From Anaerosolibacter sp. (GTDB lineage Bacteria > Bacillota > Clostridia > Peptostreptococcales > Thermotaleaceae): DNA of 64,000 nt. Under the pieces are notes generated by a model. The model was not told the origin of the DNA, ran no database searches, and was given only the letters and a program-made list of their open reading frames with translations. The DNA is taken from assembly GCF_029240175.1 (NCBI RefSeq), contig NZ_JARBTM010000001.1, positions 62,001 to 126,000 of the forward strand. Direction: 5' to 3'. The position numbers were made by a program, and so were the translations under genes. Below are positions 1 through 9,065 of this stretch, piece after piece (position 1 is the stretch's first letter; each line of letters opens with the position of its first letter).

Positions 1-661
1 CGCCTTCCGTAATATAGTTGGCTGCTATATCCTTTGATTTTGCTGCATCTCCATCTCCATACTGTGTCTCAAGAATCTCAAAACCTTTGCCTTCAAAGGC
101 TGCTCTAAATCCCTTTTCTCTTGCTACAGTTGATGCGGTTGACGCATTTACATTGACAATACCAATCTTGCCAGATGTAACACCCTTACCCCCTAAGGCT
201 TTAAGCATTTCTTCTCCTGCTGTTTTACCAGCGGCTTCATTGTCTGTCGCCAATGTTTGTTCTGCTGGAAAATCAGCTGGTGAGTCTACGTATACAATCT
301 TAATTCCTGCTGCCTCTGCTTCTTTCAGTGCTGATGTTACGGCTGTTGGCCCATTGGCTGCTAAAAGAATTGCATCGGCTCCACCTGCGATGGCATTATT
401 GATACTTTCGATCTGCTTTGCATCATCTTTCACATCCGGGGCAAGCCATTTGTAGTCTACATTCCCAAGCTCATCTGCAGCCTTTTTTGCGCCTGCATCA
501 ACCGTTACCCAGTGCTGATCCATTTGGTCCATGGTGATCAAATACACCTGATACTTATCAGTCTCACCACCGCCGCTGCTTACATCCGTATTGCTTGAAC
601 ATCCTGCCATTGAAAGAATAAGTGTTAAAGCTAAAATCACTGCAAAAATCTTTTTCTTCAC
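1..661 (-). CDS. sugar ABC transporter substrate-binding lipoprotein (3' end outside window)
   Basis: Binds a sugar outside the membrane and hands it to the permease and ATPase encoded just upstream. Translation from the GTG at 661 gives a signal peptide ending in a lipobox (LSMAGCSS, lipidated Cys near residue 19). A periplasmic-binding-protein type I fold of the RbsB/Peripla_BP_4 class follows, with LAANGPTA and IVYVDSP typical of ribose/galactose binders. A purine-rich AUGGGGGGAU site precedes the GTG. About 220 residues are seen and the C-terminal part is cut off by position 1. It is the last gene seen of the SBP-permease-ATPase operon. The substrate cannot be told from sequence. Confidence 0.9.
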   Translation of the reverse strand, partial: MKKKIFAVILALTLILSMAGCSSNTDVSSGGGETDKYQVYLITMDQMDQHWVTVDAGAKKAADELGNVDYKWLAPDVKDDAKQIESINNAIAGGADAILLAANGPTAVTSALKEAEAAGIKIVYVDSPADFPAEQTLATDNEAAGKTAGEEMLKALGGKGVTSGKIGIVNVNASTASTVAREKGFRAAFEGKGFEILETQYGDGDAAKSKDIAANYITEG

Positions 662-716
662 AACAATCCCCCCATTTTTTTATTTATAAAGCTTTCGCTT
701 TAATAACTTCTGTAGG

Positions 717-1733
717 CTATACCTTGGCTCGGGCCTTTATTTTTGCCTTGTTTTTATTTGCCCTTACAATAATATCCAGGAGCACCGAGATGATCACAAT
801 AATGCCTATGACGATATTTCTGATGGCCACAGGTGCACCGGCAAATTGAAGGCCGTTCTGTAATACACCCCAAATGGACGCTCCTACTATGGTTCCCAGG
901 AGAATCCCTTGTCCGCCAAGGGTACTGACTCCGCCTATAACTGACGCTGCCACTGCATAAAGTTCATAGGTTGTTCCTGCATCCATGGTCCCCATTCCGC
1001 TGGTAGCTGTAATCACAAGGCCTACGGTGGCAGAACATACTGCACTTACCAAATAGGTCTTAGTGACTGTACTTGCAATATTTACCCCGGAAAGGTGGGC
1101 CGCATGGATATTACTTCCTACCGCATAAATATGTCTTCCTGTTCTCGTTTTGCTGAGTATGAAATTAAACACCACCCAAATCCCAAGGGCAATCCATATG
1201 GTGTTATAGAGTCCAAAGGTTTTTCCATAATAAAAGAAATTTCTAAATCCTTCTGCTGCTTCCCCTATGGAATCGGTATTGTAGTTATTGTTAACAATCT
1301 GTGCGATACCCCTTGCGATGGTCATGGTACCAAGGGTTGCGATAAAGGCTGGCAGCTTAGCCTTTGATATCAACTGTCCATTTAATACGCCTATGATGAG
1401 GGCCGTTATATAGGTAATACCTACAGCGAGCCATGGGTTCATCCCTTTTGTCATGAGTGTCGCTGAAATCATACAACTCATCCCCACAACAGAGCCTATG
1501 GACAAATCAATATTTCCTGTGATGAGGACATAGGACTGGCCAATCCCGATCAATATAATCGGAGCAATCTGTCTTAACAGGTTAGAAATATTCCTATTGG
1601 AAAAAAAGTTAGGATTTAATATGCCAAACACCACAATCAGCACCAAAAGTCCGATGGTCACAGTAACAACTTGCCCCATTCCTCTTTTGGAAAAGAGCTT
1701 CATGAATTTGTTTGGCTCATTTATGTTTTCCAT
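717..1733 (-). CDS. ribose/simple-sugar ABC transporter permease (RbsC family)
   Basis: Forms the membrane channel of the sugar transporter. About 338 residues with around ten hydrophobic helices and the BPD_transp_2 signature: LITGNIDLSIGSVVG near the N-terminus, LPAFIATLGTM in the middle and VIGGVSTLGGQG in the second half. The ATG at 1733 (MENINEP) has a GGGGGAG site eight bases upstream and is preferred over a TTG at 1760 that overlaps the rbsA stop. The gene follows rbsA with 23 bp between them and precedes the binding protein, so the three are one transcript. The C-terminus is Lys/Ala-rich and probably cytoplasmic. Confidence 0.92.
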   Translation of the reverse strand: MENINEPNKFMKLFSKRGMGQVVTVTIGLLVLIVVFGILNPNFFSNRNISNLLRQIAPIILIGIGQSYVLITGNIDLSIGSVVGMSCMISATLMTKGMNPWLAVGITYITALIIGVLNGQLISKAKLPAFIATLGTMTIARGIAQIVNNNYNTDSIGEAAEGFRNFFYYGKTFGLYNTIWIALGIWVVFNFILSKTRTGRHIYAVGSNIHAAHLSGVNIASTVTKTYLVSAVCSATVGLVITATSGMGTMDAGTTYELYAVAASVIGGVSTLGGQGILLGTIVGASIWGVLQNGLQFAGAPVAIRNIVIGIIVIISVLLDIIVRANKNKAKIKARAKV

Positions 1734-1756
1734 ATGATAATCTCCCCCATCTCTTC

Positions 1757-3274
1757 TCAAGCCCCTTTGCCTTCTTTCATCTTATTATCAAATTTGGTGG
1801 CATATTCAAGAATAATGTCCTGTGTGGCTTCTTGGATATCAAGCTCTTTTGTGATTCTTCCATCTGCCATGACAAGTATTCTGTCACTGATACCTAGGAT
1901 CTCTGGCATTTCCGATGAAACGAACAGCACACCAATCCCCTGGCTTTTTAATTCATTCATGAGATTATAGATTTCCACCTTTGAGGCCACATCGATTCCC
2001 CTTGTGGGTTCATCGAATATGACCACCCTAGAATTTCTTATCAGCCATTTACCCACAACAACCTTTTGTTGATTGCCTCCTGAAAGGCTCCCTGCATCTA
2101 CTTCGGCGTTGGCTAACCGAATCCCAAGGTTCTCAACAGATCTTATGGTCACTTCTTCCTCTTTTTTTCTATTCACAATGCCCAGTTTGTTCGCCAAGAT
2201 GTCCAGATTGGGAAGGGCTATGTTATCTCGTATGCTTAGCTTCGTACATAATCCATCCTTTTTTCTGTCTTCTGGAACTAGTACAATTCCTGATTTTATT
2301 GCATCTATGGGCTTCATGATTTTAACCTCTCCCCCATCAACAAAAATTTCTCCAGATTCCTTGGGATCGACACCGAACAACGCCCTGGTGGTTTCTGTTC
2401 TTCCCGCACCCATTAGCCCGGCCATTCCAACGATTTCACCCTCATAAAGGGAAAAATTAATAGCTCTCACCATTTTCCCTGCATTTAGATTCTTCACTTC
2501 AAGTATTTTCTTTCCTACACGCCTCTCCACTCGAGGGAATTTCTCAGTAATCTCTCTGCCTACCATATACGATATGATTTCCTTCAAGCTCGTATCTTTG
2601 TAGTTCATAGAAGTTATATATTGTCCGTCCCTTAAAATCATGACTCTATCCACGATATACTGTAGTTCTTCAAGTCTATGGGATATATATACGATGCCAT
2701 GACCTTCGTTTTTCAATCTTTTGATGATGGTAAATAAATCATCGATTTCCTTAGATGTTAAAGCAGATGTAGGCTCATCCATAATCAAAATTTTTGCCTT
2801 CGTTGATAAGGCTTTAGCAATTTCTACCATTTGCTGCTTAGACACGGATAAATCTCCAACGATTGTCTCAGGGTTGATATCGATGTTCAAACCCCTAAGA
2901 ATTTTCCCAGCCTCTTCATTCATCTCTTTATCTGCTAAAACACCCTTCTTCGTTAACTCTCTCCCTAGAAAAATGTTTTGGGCCACCGTCAGGTGATCAC
3001 ACATGTTCAACTCCTGATGAATAATAGCTATACCTAGTTCCTGGGCCTTCACTGGATCCATATCATCGATGGTCTTGCCAAATATTTTCATTGTGCCACT
3101 ATCTTTGGTATACACACCGGACAATATTTTCATAAGGGTAGATTTGCCTGCTCCATTTTCTCCAAGAAGGGCAAGGACTTCTCCTGATTTCAGTTGAAAT
3201 GAAACATTATCCAGTGCCTTCACACCAGGAAAATCCTTGGAAACGTTTTCTAATTCAACAATATACTTATCCAT
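1757..3274 (-). CDS. sugar ABC transporter ATP-binding protein, two-domain (RbsA family)
   Basis: Energises import of a pentose or hexose by the adjacent permease. 505 residues, the family's usual length, with two fused nucleotide-binding domains. The first has Walker A GENGAGKST, signature LSVSKQQ and Walker B ILIMDEPTSAL. The second has the usual RbsA-type relaxed loop GLMGAGRTE, with LSGGNQQK and VVIFDEPTRGID. The ATG at 3274 has a GGGGG site five bases upstream. It is the first gene of the transporter unit and follows a 268-bp structured gap after the regulatory genes, which suggests the two-component system at 5008-7635 controls it. Confidence 0.93.
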   Translation of the reverse strand: MDKYIVELENVSKDFPGVKALDNVSFQLKSGEVLALLGENGAGKSTLMKILSGVYTKDSGTMKIFGKTIDDMDPVKAQELGIAIIHQELNMCDHLTVAQNIFLGRELTKKGVLADKEMNEEAGKILRGLNIDINPETIVGDLSVSKQQMVEIAKALSTKAKILIMDEPTSALTSKEIDDLFTIIKRLKNEGHGIVYISHRLEELQYIVDRVMILRDGQYITSMNYKDTSLKEIISYMVGREITEKFPRVERRVGKKILEVKNLNAGKMVRAINFSLYEGEIVGMAGLMGAGRTETTRALFGVDPKESGEIFVDGGEVKIMKPIDAIKSGIVLVPEDRKKDGLCTKLSIRDNIALPNLDILANKLGIVNRKKEEEVTIRSVENLGIRLANAEVDAGSLSGGNQQKVVVGKWLIRNSRVVIFDEPTRGIDVASKVEIYNLMNELKSQGIGVLFVSSEMPEILGISDRILVMADGRITKELDIQEATQDIILEYATKFDNKMKEGKGA

Positions 3275-3289
3275 AAAAACCCCCTAACC

Positions 3290-3425
3290 AAGCTTCCACC
3301 ATACAATCTTGAACAAAGTTGCCTATCGGCAATTTGTTTTCGCTAGGAAACCCTAGGTTTCCTTCGACGGCTGCGAGACAGCCTGAGCACCTTCCTGAAA
3401 GCGGCAAAGGGGAATCCCCTCTGCA
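3290..3425 (-). other. GC-rich, hairpin-dense 5' region of the sugar transporter operon
   Basis: This part of the 268-bp gap between the pseudo-ATPase gene and rbsA is clearly richer in G and C than its surroundings. It holds several short inverted repeats in a row: TTGCC/GGCAA near 3320, a near-palindrome AAACCCTAGGTTT near 3350, GGCTG/CAGCC near 3372 and AGGGGAATCCCCT near 3410. No ORF is supported. It may be a structured leader of the transporter mRNA or a dispersed repeat of this genome. No known riboswitch consensus was recognised. Confidence 0.45.
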
Positions 3426-3431
3426 CACCCC

Positions 3432-3469
3432 ATATACAGGAAATTATTTGACTATAATTTCCTGTATAT
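3432..3469. repeat. perfect 16-bp inverted repeat with 6-nt loop
   Basis: The arms at 3432-3447 and 3454-3469 are exact reverse complements (ATATACAGGAAATTAT) separated by TTGACT. There is no clear T-run directly after the stem on the minus strand, so a plain intrinsic terminator is not convincing. It lies between the regulatory block and the transporter genes, and could act as an attenuator, an RNA-processing site or an operator. Confidence 0.6.
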
Positions 3470-3542
3470 TAAAAATCCTATCATGATTTTAAAAATCACG
3501 TGGTAGACATTCTTTTGATTTAGGGGGTCATTTATTAGATGT

Positions 3543-4988
3543 TCATCGTTTTTGTATTTCCAGAGTCTTTTTGTCATAATTGCCCAAAAATCTACCATCT
3601 TCCATCACCAATAATCGATCTGAAACGGCTAAAGTATCTGAGATATTCACAGCCAGTATGACAATTGCAATCCCTTTTTCCTTGAGCTTGTGGATGAGTT
3701 CTATGATCCTGCCTCTTAAATACATGTCTGCATCAGCAAATGGCTGCATGATAAACACGACTTTCGGGCTAAATATATGTATTTTAAAATAAATCAGATC
3801 ATATAAGGATTTCGTATTAAGTCCTGCAAGATCACTGGCATCCACATGATTTCCTGCCAATGATCTATATTGTTCCTTTATGCTTTTCATTATCTTTTTA
3901 TTGATGACGCTTTTGTTCAGTTTTCTGTCCATAAGAAAGGTTAAATTTTCAAGATAGGACATGCCATGGAATAATGAATTATTTATAGGATTTTCGGGTA
4001 TGAACACGACTTTATTTCGCAACAGGTTGCCAGGATTGATAGGTTCAATTTTCCGATGGTCAAGGAAGATCTCTCCCTGTATAGGCTGACTAAATTCCAT
4101 GAGTATTTCAACAATGTCTTGGATCCCTTTATTATTGATATCAAGTATTGTTATGCATTCACTTCTCTTTACAGAAAAACTAATATTTTTAAGATTTTCT
4201 GAGACAAAACCTCTGAATTCAAATATTCCAGTGCTTCTACCTGCTTCATTTAGGCCTATACTATTATTGAAAGTTATAATATAAGGAAGTAAAATTTCAT
4301 CAGAAAAATCTTTTTTATCGATTACCTTAACGATTCTTCCATTTTCCAACAGGCAAGCTCTGTCACATATCTTAAAGGCCTCTTCATGGTGATTTGCTAT
4401 ATAGAGAAACGAGATGCTTCTTTTCTTATAAAAAAGGATCAGCTTTTGAAAATCTGCGAGCTCTTCCATGCTTAAAAAGCTTGCTAACTCATTGAGTATG
4501 ATCAATTTTGCACCATTTATGATGGCTTTGATGAGTTCAATCACCGTCTTCTCAAAAAGAGATAGTTTCGAAACATATTCAGATGTGTTTATTTTTATTT
4601 CCAGCTGCTTCAGCAGCTCATCGGTTTTAACCTTTAACGCCTTTTCCTTTATGACGAAGTCATGGAAATTATGGTTGAGAACATTAATATTGTCTATCAC
4701 CTTAAGGTCTTCTATCAGCTTGGTCTCTTTGTCAATTGCATATACGCTGTTATTGGTCAAGCTGCTGTGCTCATAATAATTTACTAGGTTTTCATTAAAA
4801 AATATTCTGCCAAAATCAATCGATACATTTTGGGATATGAGTTCTATCAGCTGTCTTTTGCCATGGTTATTCAGGGGCATTAATCCCATGATTTCTCCTT
4901 TAAAAATATGGAAGTTTATATTGTCTAGATATGTAATCCCATCCATCTCTCTTGTCACATTCTCTATTCTTAGAATTTCTTCCCTCAT
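3543..4988 (-). CDS. degenerate RbsA-like protein, probable regulatory pseudo-ATPase
   Basis: 481 residues that follow the two-domain RbsA layout throughout but have lost the catalytic motifs. The Walker A region (residues 37-46) reads MPLNNHGKRQ instead of GxxGxGKST. The signature (about 140-148) reads KLSLFEKTV. Walker B (162-168) is LIILNEL with Asn for the Asp, and the H-loop is IANHH. The second half is equally degraded (LDINNKGIQD, VVFIMQPFAD). The reading frame is intact and the start has a GAGGA site, so it is a maintained protein and not a decayed gene. It follows the YesM-type kinase by 19 bp. Inference: it senses transporter state or nucleotide for the two-component system and does not drive transport. 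Confidence 0.75.
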   Translation of the reverse strand: MREEILRIENVTREMDGITYLDNINFHIFKGEIMGLMPLNNHGKRQLIELISQNVSIDFGRIFFNENLVNYYEHSSLTNNSVYAIDKETKLIEDLKVIDNINVLNHNFHDFVIKEKALKVKTDELLKQLEIKINTSEYVSKLSLFEKTVIELIKAIINGAKLIILNELASFLSMEELADFQKLILFYKKRSISFLYIANHHEEAFKICDRACLLENGRIVKVIDKKDFSDEILLPYIITFNNSIGLNEAGRSTGIFEFRGFVSENLKNISFSVKRSECITILDINNKGIQDIVEILMEFSQPIQGEIFLDHRKIEPINPGNLLRNKVVFIPENPINNSLFHGMSYLENLTFLMDRKLNKSVINKKIMKSIKEQYRSLAGNHVDASDLAGLNTKSLYDLIYFKIHIFSPKVVFIMQPFADADMYLRGRIIELIHKLKEKGIAIVILAVNISDTLAVSDRLLVMEDGRFLGNYDKKTLEIQKR

Positions 4989-5007
4989 GGTTCAATCCTC
5001 ACCCATA

Positions 5008-6015
5008 TCAATCCATTATCAAAGGTATCGTTATCTCCACATCTGTTCCAGCACCTAGCTTGCTATATACATAAAGACCATACTCATCACCGAAAATTAA
5101 CTTTATCCGATTGCTTACATTCAGTAAAGCGATCCCGCCTTCATGCTTGTCTTCCTTCATATGTTCAAGGGATGCACCCCTAAGCTTTTTATTCAATATG
5201 CTAAGCCTTTCCTCTTCTATGCCTACGCCATTATCAGAGATTGTAATGATCAACCGCTTTCCCGTTCCAATCACTTTTAATATCAATATACCCTTCCCCA
5301 TCTTTCGCTCTACCCCATGAAAAATTGCGTTTTCAAAAATAGGTTGTAAAGTGAGCTTTGGAATCCTTGCTTTCAATGTTTCTTTGTCTATATCACCTTG
5401 GAAATCCACCTGAAAATCTAGTTTTTCTTCAAATCTAAATTTTTGTATTTTATAATAATTCTCCACATTCGCTATTTCATCTTCAAGACTCACCAGCTTA
5501 TCTACATTGGAAATGGTATATCTGAAAAAAGTAGCAAGGGCCTCCGTCATATTGGCAATACTATCCACCCCTTCTATTAAAGCCTCACTCCTGATTCCTT
5601 CCAAGGTATTATATAGAAAGTGTGGATTAATCTGATTCTGCAGGGCTAAATATTCAGCATGCTTTTTGGAACTCTCGATAAGTTCTTTGGTATCAATGAT
5701 TTCTTTAAATTTTTGAAAGGCAAGTGCAGACTCATGGTTAAAGGGAACTCTTAACCGGAAAACCCCTTTGAAAATATAGCCTTCGTGGAAAAGCCTCAAT
5801 ACTTTGTTGCTTTCCTTATAGGGCTTGTATATCCATTCATAGGAGAGGTAGAAAATTCCCCCTAGGAAAACCGTATAGATAGACAAAAAAATATATGTTC
5901 TCGTGCTTATGGCACTGGACATCACGTGTAAAAATGCGATTAACAGCATGATGATCATCATCATGAGAACAATAAAAACTCTATCTAATAAATAAAGCGT
6001 CTTTTTATCCCTCAT
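5008..6015 (-). CDS. sensor histidine kinase, YesM/LytS-type
   Basis: 335 residues. Two N-terminal membrane helices (about 12-32 and 38-62) are joined by only a few residues, so the large extracellular sensor common in YesM proteins is missing. The His_kinase domain has the phospho-acceptor site in QNQINPHFLYNTLE (His near residue 133). A HATPase_c domain follows with NAIFHGVERK and ISDNGVGI. It would phosphorylate the response regulator encoded 9 bp upstream, and the pseudo-ATPase gene follows 19 bp downstream. Lack of a sensor domain suggests the signal comes through a partner protein. AGGAGAAT precedes the ATG. Confidence 0.92.
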   Translation of the reverse strand: MRDKKTLYLLDRVFIVLMMMIIMLLIAFLHVMSSAISTRTYIFLSIYTVFLGGIFYLSYEWIYKPYKESNKVLRLFHEGYIFKGVFRLRVPFNHESALAFQKFKEIIDTKELIESSKKHAEYLALQNQINPHFLYNTLEGIRSEALIEGVDSIANMTEALATFFRYTISNVDKLVSLEDEIANVENYYKIQKFRFEEKLDFQVDFQGDIDKETLKARIPKLTLQPIFENAIFHGVERKMGKGILILKVIGTGKRLIITISDNGVGIEEERLSILNKKLRGASLEHMKEDKHEGGIALLNVSNRIKLIFGDEYGLYVYSKLGAGTDVEITIPLIMD

Positions 6016-6024
6016 CCCATTCTC

Positions 6025-7635
6025 CTAAGCAAATACTTTTCTATACTCATTTGGTTTTAAGCCTGTATGCTTAATAAATGATTTCGTAAAATATTTGACA
6101 TCATTGTATCCCACCATCAAGCATACATCCTGTATTCTTAAATCGGATTCCTTTAACAAATCCTTTGCCTTTTCAATACGGACCTTAGAGAGATATTCAA
6201 TAAAGGACATGTCCGTTTCTTTCTTAAAAATACAGCTGAAGTAGCTTGGATTAAATCCGATATGTGCCCCTAGATCCTCCAGGGTGATATTGTTCATATA
6301 GTTTTCTTCTATAAATTTCCTAGCCTGTCTAATATGTTTTAGATTGCTATGGTTTTTATCCCGATCTAAAGCAGCTATAGACGAGGTTATATGATTTAAT
6401 AGTTCATGAAATAAACCCTCGGTAGAATTACAATCATTCACTAAATCCATTAGGTTTTGATAGGCTTCAGCCCCGTGATCCATCCTTATGTTATTGCGCT
6501 TCATGGTTATGTAATACATATTGGCAAGCTCCCTGATCATGTTTTTTAATTCAATGCCTCGGATGCTCCTAAAGCTTATCTCCTTCTTGAAATTTAATAT
6601 TACATTTTCTATGTCATTCATATCGAATACTTCCACAGCTTTTATAAACTTTGTGGAGACATTATAGAAGATATTTTCTAGCTCGGCGCCATCTGCTCTT
6701 TTCCCATCGGCCCTAATAATTCTTCCTGTCCCTTTTAATATTCTGTCTTCAATTAATAACTGGGCAGACTTAAGGGACTTTGCAATATCCTGTAACGTTC
6801 CTACTTCTTCACCAAATGCCATGGTAATTTCAACCTTCTCAATACCAAAAATCCTTTGATTTAAATACTCTAATATTTTCTCGAAAACTATCTCAATTTT
6901 CTTTTTCATGCTGTGGTCATAATTCATCACAATATATATATCGCTTTTACTCTGAATGACATCCAACTCATACATAATGCCTTGTAACTTTGCTTTCACA
7001 ATGTCCTTGATCTCATCCATTATATTTTTCAAATGATTCAAGCCTTCTTTGCCCATATCATCAAGCTTTAAAGCAGCAATAGAAAAAATTCCCCTCTGAA
7101 AATGAAAATGATAATTTTCATTGATCTCTCTCAAGGTATAGGTTTTATGAATTTCAGCGTCAAACAGTATAAGTTTGCCTAAAAAAGCTTCCCTAACCTT
7201 ATTCATATCTTTTTTAAGCTTTGATTCAAATTCTTTCCCCCAGTTAAGCTGTTCTTTTTTTTCCATAACATCCTTCTGTAACCTTAATAGTGCATTTAGT
7301 AAATCATCTTTATTGATAGGCTTAAGTAGGTAATCTCTAACACCAAATGCCATTGCTTTCTTGGCATATTCAAATTCACCATATCCGCTTATTATAATAA
7401 ATTCCAAATCATCATTAATTTTTTTCGCTTTTTCTATCATATCTAGCCCATCATAACCAGGCATTCTTATGTCCGTTATCACAATGTCTGGCTCCTCTTT
7501 TTCAATAAGTTCAAGGGCCTCGATTCCATTGCTCGCAGTTCCTACTACAAGCATACCGATCTGATCCCAATCGATCAGTTTCATGATAAGTTTGCATATG
7601 CGTGATTCATCATCGGCTATTACTACGCGAATCAT
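6025..7635 (-). CDS. response regulator with AraC-type DNA-binding domain (YesN family)
   Basis: 536 residues. An N-terminal receiver has Asp in DIVITDIRMPGYDG (about residue 55) and Lys in DYLLKPINKDD. A long middle region of about 300 residues has no known fold that I recognise. The C-terminal AraC double helix-turn-helix contains NITLEDLGAHIGFNPSYFSCIFKK and VGYNDVKYFTKSFIKHTGLKPNEYR. Paired with the YesM-type kinase, it most likely activates the neighbouring sugar transporter operon. GGGGG lies upstream of the ATG at 7635. First gene of the regulatory block. Confidence 0.93.
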   Translation of the reverse strand: MIRVVIADDESRICKLIMKLIDWDQIGMLVVGTASNGIEALELIEKEEPDIVITDIRMPGYDGLDMIEKAKKINDDLEFIIISGYGEFEYAKKAMAFGVRDYLLKPINKDDLLNALLRLQKDVMEKKEQLNWGKEFESKLKKDMNKVREAFLGKLILFDAEIHKTYTLREINENYHFHFQRGIFSIAALKLDDMGKEGLNHLKNIMDEIKDIVKAKLQGIMYELDVIQSKSDIYIVMNYDHSMKKKIEIVFEKILEYLNQRIFGIEKVEITMAFGEEVGTLQDIAKSLKSAQLLIEDRILKGTGRIIRADGKRADGAELENIFYNVSTKFIKAVEVFDMNDIENVILNFKKEISFRSIRGIELKNMIRELANMYYITMKRNNIRMDHGAEAYQNLMDLVNDCNSTEGLFHELLNHITSSIAALDRDKNHSNLKHIRQARKFIEENYMNNITLEDLGAHIGFNPSYFSCIFKKETDMSFIEYLSKVRIEKAKDLLKESDLRIQDVCLMVGYNDVKYFTKSFIKHTGLKPNEYRKVFA

Positions 7636-7714
7636 AGCTTTACCCCCTGCTATATATCTTCACTTTAGCGTTTTAACTTTTCATATTGCGTATTTCTGTT
7701 ATATCTATATATAT

Positions 7715-7763
7715 AGAAAAACCCTGCAAAGTAGACTTTTTTGTTGTCCACACTGCAGGGTTT
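7715..7763 (-). terminator. intrinsic terminator after the split permease genes
   Basis: The arms AAACCCTGCA (7719-7728) and TGCAGGGTTT (7754-7763) are exact complements around a 25-nt loop. On the minus strand the stem runs into TTTTTC. It lies downstream of the 7881 gene. Confidence 0.6.
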
Positions 7764-7880
7764 GCTGTTAACTTATTTTCCTATTAATACATGCTGAAGT
7801 AAATCCAAATGATCCCGAAACTTAGAAAGTTCACCTTATTATCATAATCTAGAACGATTTAATCCCAATAACCGTTGGTA

Positions 7881-8435
7881 TCATCCTGATTGCTGCTGTA
7901 TTTTCTCAGCATCCATGTATAGTTTATCCCGTTCATCTCGAGGAAGAAACCGCTCTACCAGATATCCCATTAAAATGATACCTGGTAGATTCATCAGTAA
8001 TCTAACCATTGTAAATTCATACCCTAATGCTGTTAATTCAAAGATAAGGGTAGGTATTTTGGTAACACACCATGCATTCATAAATATGATTACATTGCTA
8101 AACTTCACACCTTTTCTTAGCAGGACCAGGGTAAATGGAAAAGCTGCATACATGGGTCCTGCCGCTAAAGAGCCTATCAAAATGGCGAAGGCAATCCCCA
8201 CGAAACCAGAATCATCTCCCATATACTTCATCATGGTCTCCCTTGGAACCCACACATCCATCAATCCCAATAGCAGCATCACAGGAGGTAGTACCCCTAG
8301 CATTTGTTTTAGGGAGTCCTCTGCTATGATGAAGGTTTTCATACCAATTTCCCTATTGAATAGGGTAATGAGTACTGTGCTCAGAAAGGCAATTAAAGCA
8401 AAGGCATATCTTCTAAAAACCCTTTTCATCTTCAT
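7881..8435 (-). CDS. half-size permease, YraQ/ArsP_1-like, second subunit
   Basis: 184 residues with four or five hydrophobic helices. GDDSGFVGIAFAILIGS followed by a Pro/Ala-rich stretch and LLRKGVKFSN matches the repeated core of YraQ-type (PF03773) permeases, where a full protein carries two such repeats. Here only one is present, and the gene overlaps the next upstream gene by 4 bp (ATGA), so translation is coupled and the two halves probably assemble as a heterodimer. The family includes efflux permeases for organoarsenicals (ArsP) and others of unknown substrate. The typical PLCSCG motif of YraQ is replaced by AGPMYAAFP here. Confidence 0.7.
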   Translation of the reverse strand: MKMKRVFRRYAFALIAFLSTVLITLFNREIGMKTFIIAEDSLKQMLGVLPPVMLLLGLMDVWVPRETMMKYMGDDSGFVGIAFAILIGSLAAGPMYAAFPFTLVLLRKGVKFSNVIIFMNAWCVTKIPTLIFELTALGYEFTMVRLLMNLPGIILMGYLVERFLPRDERDKLYMDAEKIQQQSG

Positions 8436-8917
8436 CCCCCCAATACCATTCCAATCATCGCTGCCACCACAAAAGAAAAGATAAAGGCGATAAAGTTTCT
8501 AAGAAATGCTGCCTTTTTCCCTATATGTTTAGCTTCTAGAGCAAATGTGACTACCCCAACTAATGTTAGGGTGGATACCAATGCAGCCACCTGGGCGTAT
8601 CCCGCGCCATTTTTCAATAGCATGTCTGCGGTGGGGAATGCTACAAAGGTTGGCATCATGGTGATTGCTCCTATCACTGAAGCTAATAAAACACCGAATA
8701 TGCCGGAAGATTCTCCCAAAATACTTGATATCACTTCCGGCCGCAGTACAGCCAGTGTTATCCCAATGATAAAAATGATTCCCAGGAACTGGGGCATTAT
8801 ATTTTCAAAGGATTTCCATGCTTTCAACACTGCTTTTTTTGTTTTGTTTTTATCCTTGCCATAGGATACCATCAGCAATACAAAAGCACTTCCATAGAGG
8901 ATCAATGTCATACCCAT
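8432..8917 (-). CDS. half-size permease, YraQ/ArsP_1-like, first subunit
   Basis: 161 residues with about four helices. LGESSGIFGVLLASVIGAI, then a Pro/Thr stretch and MLLKNGAGYAQVAALVSTLTLVG, parallels the motif order of the downstream 7881 protein, so the two genes encode matching halves of one permease. GGGGGCAGGCAGT precedes the ATG. The pair stands alone, between a response regulator gene and an HD-GYP gene, so no substrate can be proposed. Alternative: two homodimeric half-transporters. Confidence 0.7.
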   Translation of the reverse strand: MGMTLILYGSAFVLLMVSYGKDKNKTKKAVLKAWKSFENIMPQFLGIIFIIGITLAVLRPEVISSILGESSGIFGVLLASVIGAITMMPTFVAFPTADMLLKNGAGYAQVAALVSTLTLVGVVTFALEAKHIGKKAAFLRNFIAFIFSFVVAAMIGMVLGG

Positions 8918-9065
8918 ACTGCCTGCCCCCTTGTAAATCTATCTCTTAAATATACAGCATCATATTTAAAAGATATGTGAAAACCCTTTAAAGAATCACT
9001 TTATTCACATGTTTAAATAGAAATATAGTATCGTGTTCCTAGGCTGGCTTATATAAAGATTTTTT

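Noticed and set aside
18-455. 145-codon plus-strand ORF
   Set aside because: Antisense shadow of the sugar-binding protein gene; the minus frame has signal peptide, lipobox and family motifs.
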